Assembly: GCA_964489735.1 (NCBI GenBank)
Contig: CAZBAL010000029.1
Span: forward strand, 1 to 20,328
Source: Andreesenia sp964489735
GTDB taxonomy: Bacteria > Bacillota > Clostridia > Tissierellales > Gottschalkiaceae
DNA length: 20,328 nucleotides
Direction of reading: 5' to 3'
A model generated the notes under the pieces. The model searched no databases. It was not told the DNA's origin and saw nothing but the letters and a program-made list of their open reading frames with translations. The first letter of the stretch is position 1. Each line of letters begins with the position of its first letter. Shown piece after piece: positions 6,459-13,659 of the stretch. The position numbers and the translations under genes were made by a program.

Positions 6459-6551
6459 GTCAAGGAGTTATCTGAAAGACTAAATCATGAGATTGACTAT
6501 TCATTGGAAGACAATATGTTCAAAATAGTTCTCATGTTGAATTCAAAATAA
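6459..6551 (+). pseudogene. Possible coding remnant, weak
   Basis: The stretch reads as VKELSERLNHEIDYSLEDNM and ten further residues ending in NSK before TAA. Its composition looks protein-like, but it has no start codon or ribosome binding site and directly follows the terminator U-run. I do not recognise a family; it may be chance or the tail of a lost gene. Apart from this and the promoter at 6570-6597, nothing is seen in 6449-6647. Confidence 0.15.
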
Positions 6552-6569
6552 TATTTTTCAACTGAGATG

Positions 6570-6597
6570 TTGTAAAAATTCTAAAGAGTCATACAAT
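6570..6597 (+). promoter_or_regulatory. Candidate promoter of the kinase-like gene
   Basis: TTGTAA (6570-6575) and TACAAT (6592-6597) are separated by 16 bases, about 50 bases before the start codon. Confidence 0.5.
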
Positions 6598-6647
6598 ATA
6601 TTTGGTAGAATTTTGAAAAACATCACATATATGTAAGGAGAGAATTT

Positions 6648-7358
6648 ATGCTAGTTGTAATAATAGCACTGGCTATAATAGCAAAGATATTCGCAATTCG
6701 CTATGTTTTATTGAAGGAAGATTTGAAATTATTAAATTATGATATAAAGTGCAGTTTGGAAAAGGAATATAAAAAAAGTTTATTCACCAACTCTTCTAAC
6801 AAACAGGTAATTGAGTTGGTTGATCTATTGAATGAACATTTAAATGAAAAGAAAGATTCAAATATTGAGTACAGAAAAAACAATCAGAAGATGAAAGACA
6901 GTATGGATCTTCTTGCTCATGAAATGAAAGCATCAGTAAATGCCATAAGCGTTTATGTTGATTCAATGAAGTCTAATATGCGAAGTGATAATTTGGAATA
7001 TGTCAATTTAATAGGAAATGAATCATTAAGTTTAAAAGAAACTGTAGATGCACTTGAATCTTTTATACAGGAGTTGGATGAAAACTATCCTAGTGAATTG
7101 GAAATAACGCCAATTGATTCATTGACGAGAGAGCTTATTTTGAATTATTATTATGAACTTGACAGTCAAAATAATCAGTTGACTCTTGAAATACCTAACA
7201 AGAGAGTTGAAACCATTACTGATCCACACACTCTTACAAAGATACTATCAGATTTGGTTTCTAAAATTATGAGTGGCGGTAAGGAAGGATACAGACTCAA
7301 AGTGTTTAACGGAGAAAAGAATATCTGCAATATAGAACTTGTTTCAAAGCATATATAA
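6648..7358 (+). CDS. Truncated, degenerate histidine-kinase-like membrane protein
   Basis: A 236-residue protein with one N-terminal membrane helix (residues 1-22), a charged helical linker, and a stretch resembling a kinase DHp domain: LLAHEMKASVNAISVYVDSM, with His91 at the phospho-accepting position. The usual HD/E-L-x-T-P is changed to HEMKAS, losing the conserved Thr and Pro. The following ATP-binding domain has a degenerate N-box (DPHTLTKILSDLVSKIM; the second Asn is Lys) and stops just where the G1 box (DxGxG) should begin, so G1 and G2 are missing. Autophosphorylation is therefore unlikely; a phosphotransfer, scaffold or sensor role, or decay, is possible. AAGGAGAG precedes the ATG. 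No frame after the stop continues the domain. It lies just ahead of a secreted protein and a complete two-component system. Confidence 0.72.
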   Translation: MLVVIIALAIIAKIFAIRYVLLKEDLKLLNYDIKCSLEKEYKKSLFTNSSNKQVIELVDLLNEHLNEKKDSNIEYRKNNQKMKDSMDLLAHEMKASVNAISVYVDSMKSNMRSDNLEYVNLIGNESLSLKETVDALESFIQELDENYPSELEITPIDSLTRELILNYYYELDSQNNQLTLEIPNKRVETITDPHTLTKILSDLVSKIMSGGKEGYRLKVFNGEKNICNIELVSKHI

Positions 7359-7361
7359 TAG

Positions 7362-7395
7362 TTCAGATAAACTTCAGATAAGAAACAAATAGAAT
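7362..7395 (+). promoter_or_regulatory. 11-bp direct repeat overlapping a candidate promoter
   Basis: TTCAGATAA occurs at 7362-7370 and again at 7373-7381, an exact 9-bp repeat with 11-bp period. TAGAAT at 7390-7395 could be the -10, which would put the repeats over the -35 region. Tandem repeats at about one helical turn are typical sites for OmpR-family regulators such as the one encoded at 8111. Confidence 0.42.
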
Positions 7396-7457
7396 TCATC
7401 TTTCCAGGTTATTATTTATATATAAACAAAATATATAATTTCTGGAGGATGAGAACA

Positions 7458-7928
7458 ATGAAACTAAAAAGAATAATACCTGTTCTAGGTATAGTTACAA
7501 TTATGGGAGCTACAGGAGCAGTATCTTTCGCATCAGGAGATGATAAAGCAGACTCTTCTACAACTACAGGAGTAACTCAAGAATTCGGTGGCAGACTAGG
7601 AAATGGAACACGTGAATGTGATGGAACTGGAAGAGGAAACGTAGGAAATAGAGGCAATAAATGTGGTAGAGGATTCAATGGTGAAAGAGCGGAGCTCACA
7701 GAAGAAGAAATTGCAGAAAGAAAAGCCAGAAGAACAGAATGTCTTTCGCAGGCGCTAGCGGAAGGAAGAATAAGTCAAGAAGAATATGACCAAATGATAA
7801 ATCAAGACTTTCCTGGACAAGGTCAAAGAAAAGGTATGAACAGAAATTCTGATATTGAACAAAAGAATGGATTAGGTCAGAGAAAAGGAAATGGACAGAA
7901 TTCTGGTAAGGGAAATGACTCCAAATAA
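7458..7928 (+). CDS. Secreted Gly/Asn/Arg-rich small protein with a YckD/DUF2680-like segment
   Basis: A 156-residue exported protein. Residues 1-26 form a signal peptide (KLKR, a hydrophobic core, and SFA just before a likely cleavage near 25). Residues 40-78 are rich in Gly, Asn and Arg with Cys54 and Cys69. Residues 79-116 (ELTEEEIAERKARR, then LAEGRISQEEYDQM) resemble the short helical motif of DUF2680/YckD-like secreted proteins. The tail is Gly/Gln/Lys-rich with GQRKG occurring twice. Cys95 is in the helical part. The ATG at 7449 overlaps the ribosome binding site GGAGG (7444-7448), so the ATG at 7458 is used. It lies directly upstream of an OmpR-type two-component system and has its own terminator. 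A periplasmic/wall accessory or signal-related role is plausible but unproven. Confidence 0.75.
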   Translation: MKLKRIIPVLGIVTIMGATGAVSFASGDDKADSSTTTGVTQEFGGRLGNGTRECDGTGRGNVGNRGNKCGRGFNGERAELTEEEIAERKARRTECLSQALAEGRISQEEYDQMINQDFPGQGQRKGMNRNSDIEQKNGLGQRKGNGQNSGKGNDSK

Positions 7929-7944
7929 ATAAATATCATATATT

Positions 7945-7971
7945 AAGCCGAGAAATTTTCTCGGCTTTTTT
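7945..7971 (+). terminator. Terminator after the secreted-protein gene
   Basis: AAGCCGAGA (7945-7953) pairs with TCTCGGCTT (7959-7967) and is followed by six Ts. Confidence 0.92.
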
Positions 7972-8017
7972 AATACTAAAAAATAACGTATCAGTCTATA
8001 AAATCATAGAATGAAAT

Positions 8018-8051
8018 CTGCAAAGGACGAGTAAATATTAAATCTTTGCAG
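8018..8051. repeat. 8-bp inverted repeat upstream of the response regulator
   Basis: CTGCAAAG (8018-8025) and CTTTGCAG (8044-8051) are perfectly complementary across an 18-base AT-rich spacer, just upstream of the probable regulator promoter. It could be an operator or a leader hairpin. No U-run follows, so it is not a terminator. Confidence 0.35.
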
Positions 8052-8057
8052 TATTGG

Positions 8058-8085
8058 TTATTTAGAATGTTCATAGGGGTATAAT
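8058..8085 (+). promoter_or_regulatory. Candidate promoter of the two-component system
   Basis: A perfect TATAAT at 8080-8085 lies 25 bases before the start codon. The only -35 at correct spacing is TTATTT (8058-8063), which is weak, so activation may be needed. Confidence 0.4.
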
Positions 8086-8110
8086 TATTGACAGTGAGGC
8101 GGTGAGTAAC

Positions 8111-8797
8111 ATGGTTAAAATGTTGGTCTGTGATGATGAGGAAGGTTTAAGAGCAGTTATAAAGAGATATGCTGAGTTCGAAGGGTTTGAAGTTGTTGAG
8201 GCGTCGAATGGCATGGAAGCACTTGAACTTTTCAAAGATAATGATTTTGACATAATAATAATGGATGTTATGATGCCTGAGTTAGATGGGTTTTCTGCTG
8301 TAAAGGAAATAAGAAAGACTTCGGATGTACCAGTTATAATGCTCTCAGCCAGAGGAGAAGAGTATGACAAGGTGTTGGGATTTGAGTTGGGTGTAGATGA
8401 CTATGTGGTCAAACCTTTCTCCTCAAAAGAGCTGATGCTGAGAGTAAATGCAATACTGAGAAGAAATTCAAGCAGAAAAAAATGTGACAAAAAGGAGAAT
8501 AAACACGAAGTATTTGAAAAAGATGGATTGAAAGTTGATATGACAGCATATAAGGTGACGATAGATGGTCTTCAGACCGATATGGCTCCAAAAGAATATG
8601 AACTTTTATTCTTCTTGATCAGAAATAAGAATATAGCCGTTCCCAGAGAAAAAATACTTACAGAGGTTTGGGGATATGATTACTTTGGAGATGACAGAAC
8701 ATTAGATACGCATATGAAATTACTGAGAAAGTCACTAGGAGATTATGCAAAATGGATAGTGACACTCAGAGGTATAGGATATAGATTTGAAGGATAG
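8111..8797 (+). CDS. OmpR/PhoB-family response regulator
   Basis: A 228-residue protein with an N-terminal receiver domain (acidic pocket Asp8-Asp9, phospho-acceptor Asp52 in IIMDVMMPELDG, Ser79, Lys101 in VKPF). It has a C-terminal winged-helix DNA-binding domain (about 128-226) with the usual APKEYELLFFLIRN, VWGYDYFGDDRTLDTHM and LRGIGYRFEG signatures. All catalytic positions are intact. AGGCGGTGA (8097-8105) places the start at the ATG at 8111 rather than the GTG at 8102. The partner kinase follows after 11 bases. Candidate targets are the adjacent secreted-protein gene, whose promoter carries an 11-bp direct repeat, and possibly itself. Confidence 0.95.
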   Translation: MVKMLVCDDEEGLRAVIKRYAEFEGFEVVEASNGMEALELFKDNDFDIIIMDVMMPELDGFSAVKEIRKTSDVPVIMLSARGEEYDKVLGFELGVDDYVVKPFSSKELMLRVNAILRRNSSRKKCDKKENKHEVFEKDGLKVDMTAYKVTIDGLQTDMAPKEYELLFFLIRNKNIAVPREKILTEVWGYDYFGDDRTLDTHMKLLRKSLGDYAKWIVTLRGIGYRFEG

Positions 8798-8808
8798 AAG
8801 GGATATTA

Positions 8809-10170
8809 ATGAATAGACCAAGAAAACTTATGTGGAAAATTTTTATATTTTTGATAGGATTTTGTGTGCTTCTATTAGCTGTTTTATGGATATTACAGAC
8901 ATCTCTACTTGAAACTATGTACCAGAATATTCGAAGAGATGAACTTAAAAAGGCTATAGTTCTGATAGAAGAAAATATTGATAGTCCCGATTTAAATGAG
9001 ATTATAGAAGATCTGCAGCATGACTCAGAGATATTTGTATCAATTGCAAATGACTCTGGGATGCTTAATGTTCCTGCTCGACAAGAAAGAGGTCATGGAA
9101 TGGGAAGAAATAGAATCCGTCAAACCATAACAGAAACGGAAGAGTTTGTAAGAACAGATGGAACAAGGGTGTCTTACACATTCTATGCTGTTATTTCTCC
9201 GGTCAAAGCGACAATATCTACGATTAAAGTACAACTATATTATGTTACAGGCATTATGATTTTTCTATCTGTAATACTGGCATTTATTATTGCGAAAATA
9301 GTTTCCAAGCCTATAGAAAAGCTGAATGAGTCGGCAAAAGTTCTCGCCACAGGAAACTATGATGTCTCATTTTCAGGAAATGAATACAGAGAAATACATG
9401 AGCTTTCAGATACGCTCAATTACACAGCATCAGAACTTTCTAAAGTTGAGTCGTTGAGAAGGGAGCTTATGGCAAATATTTCTCATGATTTAAGAACACC
9501 TCTGGCTTTAATATATAGCTATGCCGAGATGATGCATGATTTTCCGACTGAGGTGAACGAGGAGCAGACAGAAGTAATAATGAATGAAGCTTCAAGACTT
9601 AGTTCTCTGGTAAATGACATACTTGATGTTTCACAGCTTGAATCCGGTAATTTTGCACTCTCAAAGAGAGTGTACAATCTCACAGATAGCATAGAGAAAA
9701 CAGTAAATAGAGTTGCGGAGATGGTTAAAAAAGATGGGTATAAATTTGAATTCATCAAAGACAGTGATGTATTTGTAAATGCGGATGAAGTGAAAATTAC
9801 CCAGGCTTTTTATAATCTGCTCATAAATGCAGTTAACTACAGTGAAGAGGATCTAAATATTACTGTAAATCAAAGAGTAGTTGATGGTGTGAGAGCATGG
9901 TCAGGTGAGTCGGTAAATAAATCTGTAGTTTTAGAGATAATAGATAAGGGGTCTGGAATAGAAGAGAAAAACATTCCTCATATATGGGATAGATATTATA
10001 AAACCGATAAAGTCCACAGAAGAGCCATTATAGGGACTGGTTTGGGACTTTCTATAGTCAAAAATATAATTGAAATGCATGATGGAGAGTATGGTGTTTC
10101 ATCGGAGATGGGAAAAGGAAGTACTTTCTGGTTAAGTCTCCCTATATCAGAGACAGATGCAGATAGATGA
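8809..10170 (+). CDS. HAMP-containing sensor histidine kinase, partner of the upstream regulator
   Basis: A 453-residue membrane kinase. TM1 is about residues 10-32, the extracellular sensor about 33-142, TM2 about 143-166, HAMP about 167-215, DHp about 218-285 with His226 in the H-box NISHDLRTPL, and the ATP-binding domain about 325-447. The N-box has Asn336 and Asn340, G1 is DKGSGI (379-384) and G2 is GTGLGL (409-414). All catalytic motifs are present. The sensor domain includes a basic, Gly/His-rich patch (about 91-104), reminiscent in composition of the secreted protein encoded nearby, so that protein might be its ligand or modulator (inference). The start has a GAAGGGAT ribosome binding site. 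No clear terminator follows in 10171-10215. Confidence 0.95.
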   Translation: MNRPRKLMWKIFIFLIGFCVLLLAVLWILQTSLLETMYQNIRRDELKKAIVLIEENIDSPDLNEIIEDLQHDSEIFVSIANDSGMLNVPARQERGHGMGRNRIRQTITETEEFVRTDGTRVSYTFYAVISPVKATISTIKVQLYYVTGIMIFLSVILAFIIAKIVSKPIEKLNESAKVLATGNYDVSFSGNEYREIHELSDTLNYTASELSKVESLRRELMANISHDLRTPLALIYSYAEMMHDFPTEVNEEQTEVIMNEASRLSSLVNDILDVSQLESGNFALSKRVYNLTDSIEKTVNRVAEMVKKDGYKFEFIKDSDVFVNADEVKITQAFYNLLINAVNYSEEDLNITVNQRVVDGVRAWSGESVNKSVVLEIIDKGSGIEEKNIPHIWDRYYKTDKVHRRAIIGTGLGLSIVKNIIEMHDGEYGVSSEMGKGSTFWLSLPISETDADR

Positions 10171-10212
10171 TAGAAACTATGCAGCTGAGCTCTAAGAAAA
10201 GTGAAGGTTAAG

Positions 10213-10231
10213 TAATTGTAAATGACAATTA
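10213..10231. promoter_or_regulatory. Perfect 7-5-7 palindrome over the -35 of the DUF454 operon
   Basis: TAATTGT (10213-10219) and ACAATTA (10225-10231) are exact complements around five bases and cover the -35 box. This is a good candidate operator. The spacing does not match the 7-1-7 PerR/Fur box, so the binding protein is unknown. Confidence 0.5.
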
Positions 10232-10244
10232 AAGATGATATAAT
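10216..10244 (+). promoter_or_regulatory. Promoter of the DUF454 operon
   Basis: TTGTAA (10216-10221) and TATAAT (10239-10244) are separated by 17 bases, and TG at 10236-10237 gives an extended -10. It is one of the best promoter matches in the window. Confidence 0.7.
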
Positions 10245-10287
10245 AATAGTACTAAGTCCTATTAACGAATAAGAACGAGGTGATATA

Positions 10288-10680
10288 TTGAGTCCAAAAG
10301 TGATTTTACTCACAATATTAGGATTTTTCTTTTTGGGAATGGGAGCAATCGGTTTGTTGTTGCCGGTATGGCCAACAACACCATTTGTTTTGCTGGCTGT
10401 AGCCTGTTTTTCAGGTACACCGCGAATCAAGGAAAAAATTCTGAAGGTTAAATTTTTCAGAGAACATGTGGAGAATTATGAAACGAGGAGGGGACTTTCT
10501 CGTAGGACATTCTGGATGAGCATGGTTTGGCTTTGGGGAATGCTTTTATTATCAATGGTTATGATGCAGAAGATAACTATGACATTTTTTCTTTCTCTAA
10601 TTGGAATCGCTGTGACAATTCACATTGCATGGATGTCTAGAAGCAGAGTCAGAGGCGGAGTTGAGGAGGAAAAAGAATGA
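10288..10680 (+). CDS. DUF454/YbaN-family inner membrane protein
   Basis: A 130-residue membrane protein of unknown function with about four hydrophobic segments. The family signature is clear in GAIGLLLPVWPTTPFVLLAVACFSGTPR followed by FREHVENY, which matches the YbaN pattern of LLPTTPFLLLA...CFA..SPR...W. Usual family length is about 120-130. The start is TTG, supported by GAGGTGAT just upstream; the next in-frame Met would remove the first membrane helix. The gene has a strong promoter and palindromic operator, and its stop overlaps the ATG of the next gene (ATGA), so the two are co-translated. Confidence 0.85.
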   Translation: MSPKVILLTILGFFFLGMGAIGLLLPVWPTTPFVLLAVACFSGTPRIKEKILKVKFFREHVENYETRRGLSRRTFWMSMVWLWGMLLLSMVMMQKITMTFFLSLIGIAVTIHIAWMSRSRVRGGVEEEKE

Positions 10681-11327
10681 AGCGTGTATTTGGAATGGTT
10701 GAAGTAGTCTTTGATATACTCTATATGCTTATTGCCTTTGTACTCGGAATGATTCTGTTAATGACAGGTGTGGAGAGTCCGGAAAGAACTCTGGCAGGGA
10801 TAATGGCTTTAGTGCTAGTGGGAGGAGATGCTTTTCATCTAGTACCAAGGATAATTGTGATAGTCAAAGGTGAAGAGGAAAAGTACCGCCGGGCACTTGG
10901 TAAAGGAAAACAGATAACTTCAATAACCATGACCATATTCTATGTGATTTTGTGGATGATAGGATTAGAAATATTTTCACCATCTAATGTAGAGTTGTGG
11001 ACATATACAGTCTATCTTTTAGCTTTAGTAAGAATAATTCTCTGTCTTCTGCCTAAAAATAGATGGGAAGATAGATATCCTCCTGTAGAATGGGGTATAT
11101 ATAGGAATATTCCGTTTTTCATACAAGGAATGATAGTTGCAGGACTCTATTTTGTCCATAGAAATAGTGTTCAGGGTATCGGCTTAATGTGGTTGGCAAT
11201 AATATTGAGTTTCGCATTTTACCTTCCAGTAGTTTTATGGTCAAATAAGAATCCGAAAGTTGGTATGCTGATGCTGCCAAAGACATGCACATATTTATGG
11301 ATACTGTTCATGTTACTGGTATTATAA
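10677..11327 (+). CDS. Hypothetical polytopic membrane protein
   Basis: A 216-residue hydrophobic protein with about six or seven predicted membrane helices separated by short charged loops (VPRIIVIVKGEEEKYRRALGKGK near 55-78, LLPKNRWEDRYPPVEWG near 123-139). I do not recognise the family. It overlaps the upstream DUF454 gene by four bases, so a shared role in the envelope is likely. No signal peptide separate from the first helix and no cofactor motif is visible. No terminator is evident between it and the catalase gene. Confidence 0.75.
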   Translation: MKRVFGMVEVVFDILYMLIAFVLGMILLMTGVESPERTLAGIMALVLVGGDAFHLVPRIIVIVKGEEEKYRRALGKGKQITSITMTIFYVILWMIGLEIFSPSNVELWTYTVYLLALVRIILCLLPKNRWEDRYPPVEWGIYRNIPFFIQGMIVAGLYFVHRNSVQGIGLMWLAIILSFAFYLPVVLWSNKNPKVGMLMLPKTCTYLWILFMLLVL

Positions 11328-11422
11328 ATTCACTTATTGATAAGCGGATTTTGAAAAAAAGTTTGTAGAATTGGTATTTAATTAGTTTTTAGATAAAAAA
11401 TATTAAAATGGAGGAGATTTAC

Positions 11423-13000
11423 ATGAAAGACATGAAAGATAATAAAAACATGGAAGAAGTAAAAGATCCTAATGAAGAAAAAGATTTCAGTGAGCATAAG
11501 AAGCTGACAAATGAAGTTGGTGCTCCAATTCCAGACAATGAGAACTCAATAACTGCTGGAGAGCGTGGGCCAGTTGTACTTCAAGATGTATGGCTTTTAG
11601 AAAAGATGGCTCATTTCAACAGAGAAGTAATTCCTGAGCGTCGTATGCATGCTAAAGGTTGGGGAGCTTACGGAAAGCTTACAGTAACTCATGATATTTC
11701 AAAATATACGAAGGCTAAAGTTCTTCAGCAAGGTACTGAAACTGAACTGTTCATGCGTTTCTCTACAGTTGCTGGAGAACGTGGAGCAGCAGACTGTGAG
11801 CGTGATATCCGTGGAGCAGCAGTAAAATTCTATACAGAAGAAGGAAACTGGGACTTAGTTGGAAACAATACGCCGACATTCTTTATAAGAGATGTTCACA
11901 ATTTCTCAGATTTAAACCGTGCTGTTAAGCGTGACCCTAGAACAGGTCGTAGATCAGCTCAGAACAACTGGGATTTCTGGACAATCTTACCGGAGTGTTT
12001 CCACCAGGTTACTATAGTTATGAGTGACAGAGGAATTCCAGCATCATTCAGAAATATGCATTTCTTCGGAGAGCATACATTCTCACTTTATAATGAAGCA
12101 AATGAGAGAGTTTGGTGTAAATTCCACTTTAAAACACAGCAGGGAATCAAGAACTTCACAAATGAAGAGGCTGCTAAAATAAATGGTATGGATAGAGAAT
12201 ATATGGGGAAAGACCTATATGATGCTATAGAAAATGGAGATTATCCAAAGTGGACTATGTATATTCAGGTTATGACAGAAGAACAGGCAAAAAATCACTA
12301 TGAAAATCCATTCGATATCACTAAGATATGGAGACATGCTGAATTCCCACTTATAGAAGTTGGAGTGCTTGAACTTAACCGTAACCCAGAGAACTTCTAT
12401 GCTGAAGTTGAGCAGGCGGCGTTTACTCCTGCACACGTAGTTCCGGGAATTGGATTCAGTCCGGATAAATTCCTACAGGGAAGACTGTTCTCTTATGGAG
12501 ATGCACAGCGTTACCGTTTAGGTGTAAACCACAACCAGATACCTGTAAACCGTGCTAAAGTACCAGTGAATGAATATCACAGAGATGGTGCTATGAGAGT
12601 CGATGGAAACTATGGAGGTACACCGGCTTATACACCAAATAGCTACGGTGTTTGGGCAGCACAGCCAGAAGTTATGGAACCGCCACTTAATCTTGAAGGT
12701 GCAATGTACCATTATGATCCAAAGGATGATCCTACAGATGACTGCTTCAAAGCAGGAGGAGACCTGTGGAGAATTCTTGAGGAAGATAAGAAACAAGTGT
12801 TGATTGAAAATACTGTAGAAGATATGGCACCAGTTACTATAAATATAAAATATCGTCATGCAGCTCATTGCTATTTAGCAGATAAAGAATATGGTGAGAG
12901 ATTTGCGGAAGCTGCTGGACTAGACCTTAATAAGGTAATCGAGTTATCAAAGCTTAGCAATGATGAGTTGATTCAGGCTACTCTATCTAGTAAAATGTAG
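11423..13000 (+). CDS. katA: Monofunctional haem catalase (KatA type, small-subunit clade)
   Basis: A 525-residue cytosolic haem enzyme that converts hydrogen peroxide to water and oxygen. The distal His76 (PERRMHAKGWGAYG), Asn149 (GNNTPTFFIRD) and proximal Tyr358 (RLFSYGDAQRYRLG) are all present with family spacing. The length fits the small-subunit clade plus a Lys/Glu-rich N-terminal extension of about 25 residues. GGAGGAG at 11410-11416 selects the ATG at 11423; the ATG at 11408 would overlap the site. The regulator gene follows after 27 bases with no terminator between, forming a katA-perR operon. About half of its Arg codons are CGT/CGC, whereas neighbouring genes use AGA almost exclusively; this may reflect high expression or lateral transfer. 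No clean PerR box is visible in 11328-11422. Confidence 0.97.
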   Translation: MKDMKDNKNMEEVKDPNEEKDFSEHKKLTNEVGAPIPDNENSITAGERGPVVLQDVWLLEKMAHFNREVIPERRMHAKGWGAYGKLTVTHDISKYTKAKVLQQGTETELFMRFSTVAGERGAADCERDIRGAAVKFYTEEGNWDLVGNNTPTFFIRDVHNFSDLNRAVKRDPRTGRRSAQNNWDFWTILPECFHQVTIVMSDRGIPASFRNMHFFGEHTFSLYNEANERVWCKFHFKTQQGIKNFTNEEAAKINGMDREYMGKDLYDAIENGDYPKWTMYIQVMTEEQAKNHYENPFDITKIWRHAEFPLIEVGVLELNRNPENFYAEVEQAAFTPAHVVPGIGFSPDKFLQGRLFSYGDAQRYRLGVNHNQIPVNRAKVPVNEYHRDGAMRVDGNYGGTPAYTPNSYGVWAAQPEVMEPPLNLEGAMYHYDPKDDPTDDCFKAGGDLWRILEEDKKQVLIENTVEDMAPVTINIKYRHAAHCYLADKEYGERFAEAAGLDLNKVIELSKLSNDELIQATLSSKM

Positions 13001-13027
13001 TTAACAGATTAATTAGGAGTGGTTTTT

Positions 13028-13423
13028 ATGAAGCAGCACAGAAACACAAAACAGCGTCAGATGGTATTGGATGCAGTTAAGAATCGCTTCGACCATCCCA
13101 CTGCCGATCAGATATATTTAGATGTTCGTGCTAAAGATGACAAAATCAGTCGAGGAACTGTTTATAGAAATCTAAATTCACTAGTTGAGCAAGGCGAGAT
13201 TCTCAGAGTAAAAATGCCTGAAGCAGATCGTTTTGAAGGACAGATAGACAAGCACTACCATTTCATATGCAAAGAATGTGGAGAAGTTACAGATATTCCA
13301 CTACCATATGATGAACAAATGGACAAAGAGATGTCAGTCAAGACTGATCACAAGATAGATAGGCATAGAATAGTGTTTGAGGGAGTCTGCTCAAATTGTC
13401 AGAAGAGTAATAGCAACGAATAG
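13028..13423 (+). CDS. perR: PerR-type Fur-family regulator
   Basis: A 131-residue metal-dependent repressor with an N-terminal winged helix (about 5-60, HPTADQIYLDV and SRGTVYRNLNSL) and a C-terminal dimer/metal domain. The structural zinc site is Cys81, Cys84, Cys121 and Cys124. The regulatory site counterparts to B. subtilis PerR His37, His91, His93 and Asp104 are His23, His76, His78 and Asp89. The Asp85 position is Glu70 (RFEG instead of RFDG), a Fur-like feature that could alter peroxide sensitivity. Linkage to catalase favours PerR over Fur. AGGAG eight bases before 13028 selects that ATG over the GTG at 13019. Some CGT/CGC Arg codons match the catalase gene. A very stable terminator follows. 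Confidence 0.88.
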   Translation: MKQHRNTKQRQMVLDAVKNRFDHPTADQIYLDVRAKDDKISRGTVYRNLNSLVEQGEILRVKMPEADRFEGQIDKHYHFICKECGEVTDIPLPYDEQMDKEMSVKTDHKIDRHRIVFEGVCSNCQKSNSNE

Positions 13424-13466
13424 GAAAAGAACAATAATATAATCAAGAGGCAACAGATTCAATATA

Positions 13467-13514
13467 AAAGCAAAAATGTCAGGGGCTATATAGCTCCTGA
13501 CATTTTTGCTTTTT
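13467..13514 (+). terminator. Long terminator hairpin after katA-perR
   Basis: The bases at 13469-13488 pair with 13491-13510 (AGCAAAAATGTCAGG against CCTGACATTTTTGCT, plus GCTA/TAGC at the tip), about 20 bp with one G-T pair. A T-run follows. Confidence 0.93.
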
Positions 13515-13585
13515 CTGCAGTTATAAAGAACTATATATTCCATAATGAAGCAATTCTAAAAGATGTCATAAAAAAGATAAAGTTA

Positions 13586-13613
13586 TTGTTAAGATAAGAA
13601 GGGTACTTATATA
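13586..13613 (+). promoter_or_regulatory. Candidate promoter of the iron-exporter operon
   Basis: TTGTTA (13586-13591) and TATATT (13608-13613) are separated by 16 bases. Confidence 0.5.
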
Positions 13614-13623
13614 TTGAGGAAAA

Positions 13624-13641
13624 ATACATTGCAAAATGTAT
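13624..13641. promoter_or_regulatory. 7-4-7 inverted repeat at the predicted transcription start of the iron-exporter operon
   Basis: ATACATT (13624-13630) and AATGTAT (13635-13641) are perfect complements around GCAA. Lying just after the -10 box, it could be a repressor site or a leader hairpin in front of the GAGAGGAGAGG ribosome binding site. Confidence 0.4.
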
Positions 13642-13659
13642 AAATGAGAGGAGAGGCTT

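Noticed and set aside
9996..10430. Minus-strand frame spanning the kinase end and the DUF454 gene
   Set aside because: Crosses two well-supported plus-strand genes and the intergenic promoter; composition is that of a shadow frame.
11333..11344. CTTAT-TG-ATAAG short dyad before katA as a PerR or terminator element
   Set aside because: Arms are only 5 bp, there is no U-run, and it does not match a PerR box; the best PerR-like alignment in this gap has about 8 of 14 matches, as expected by chance in AT-rich DNA.
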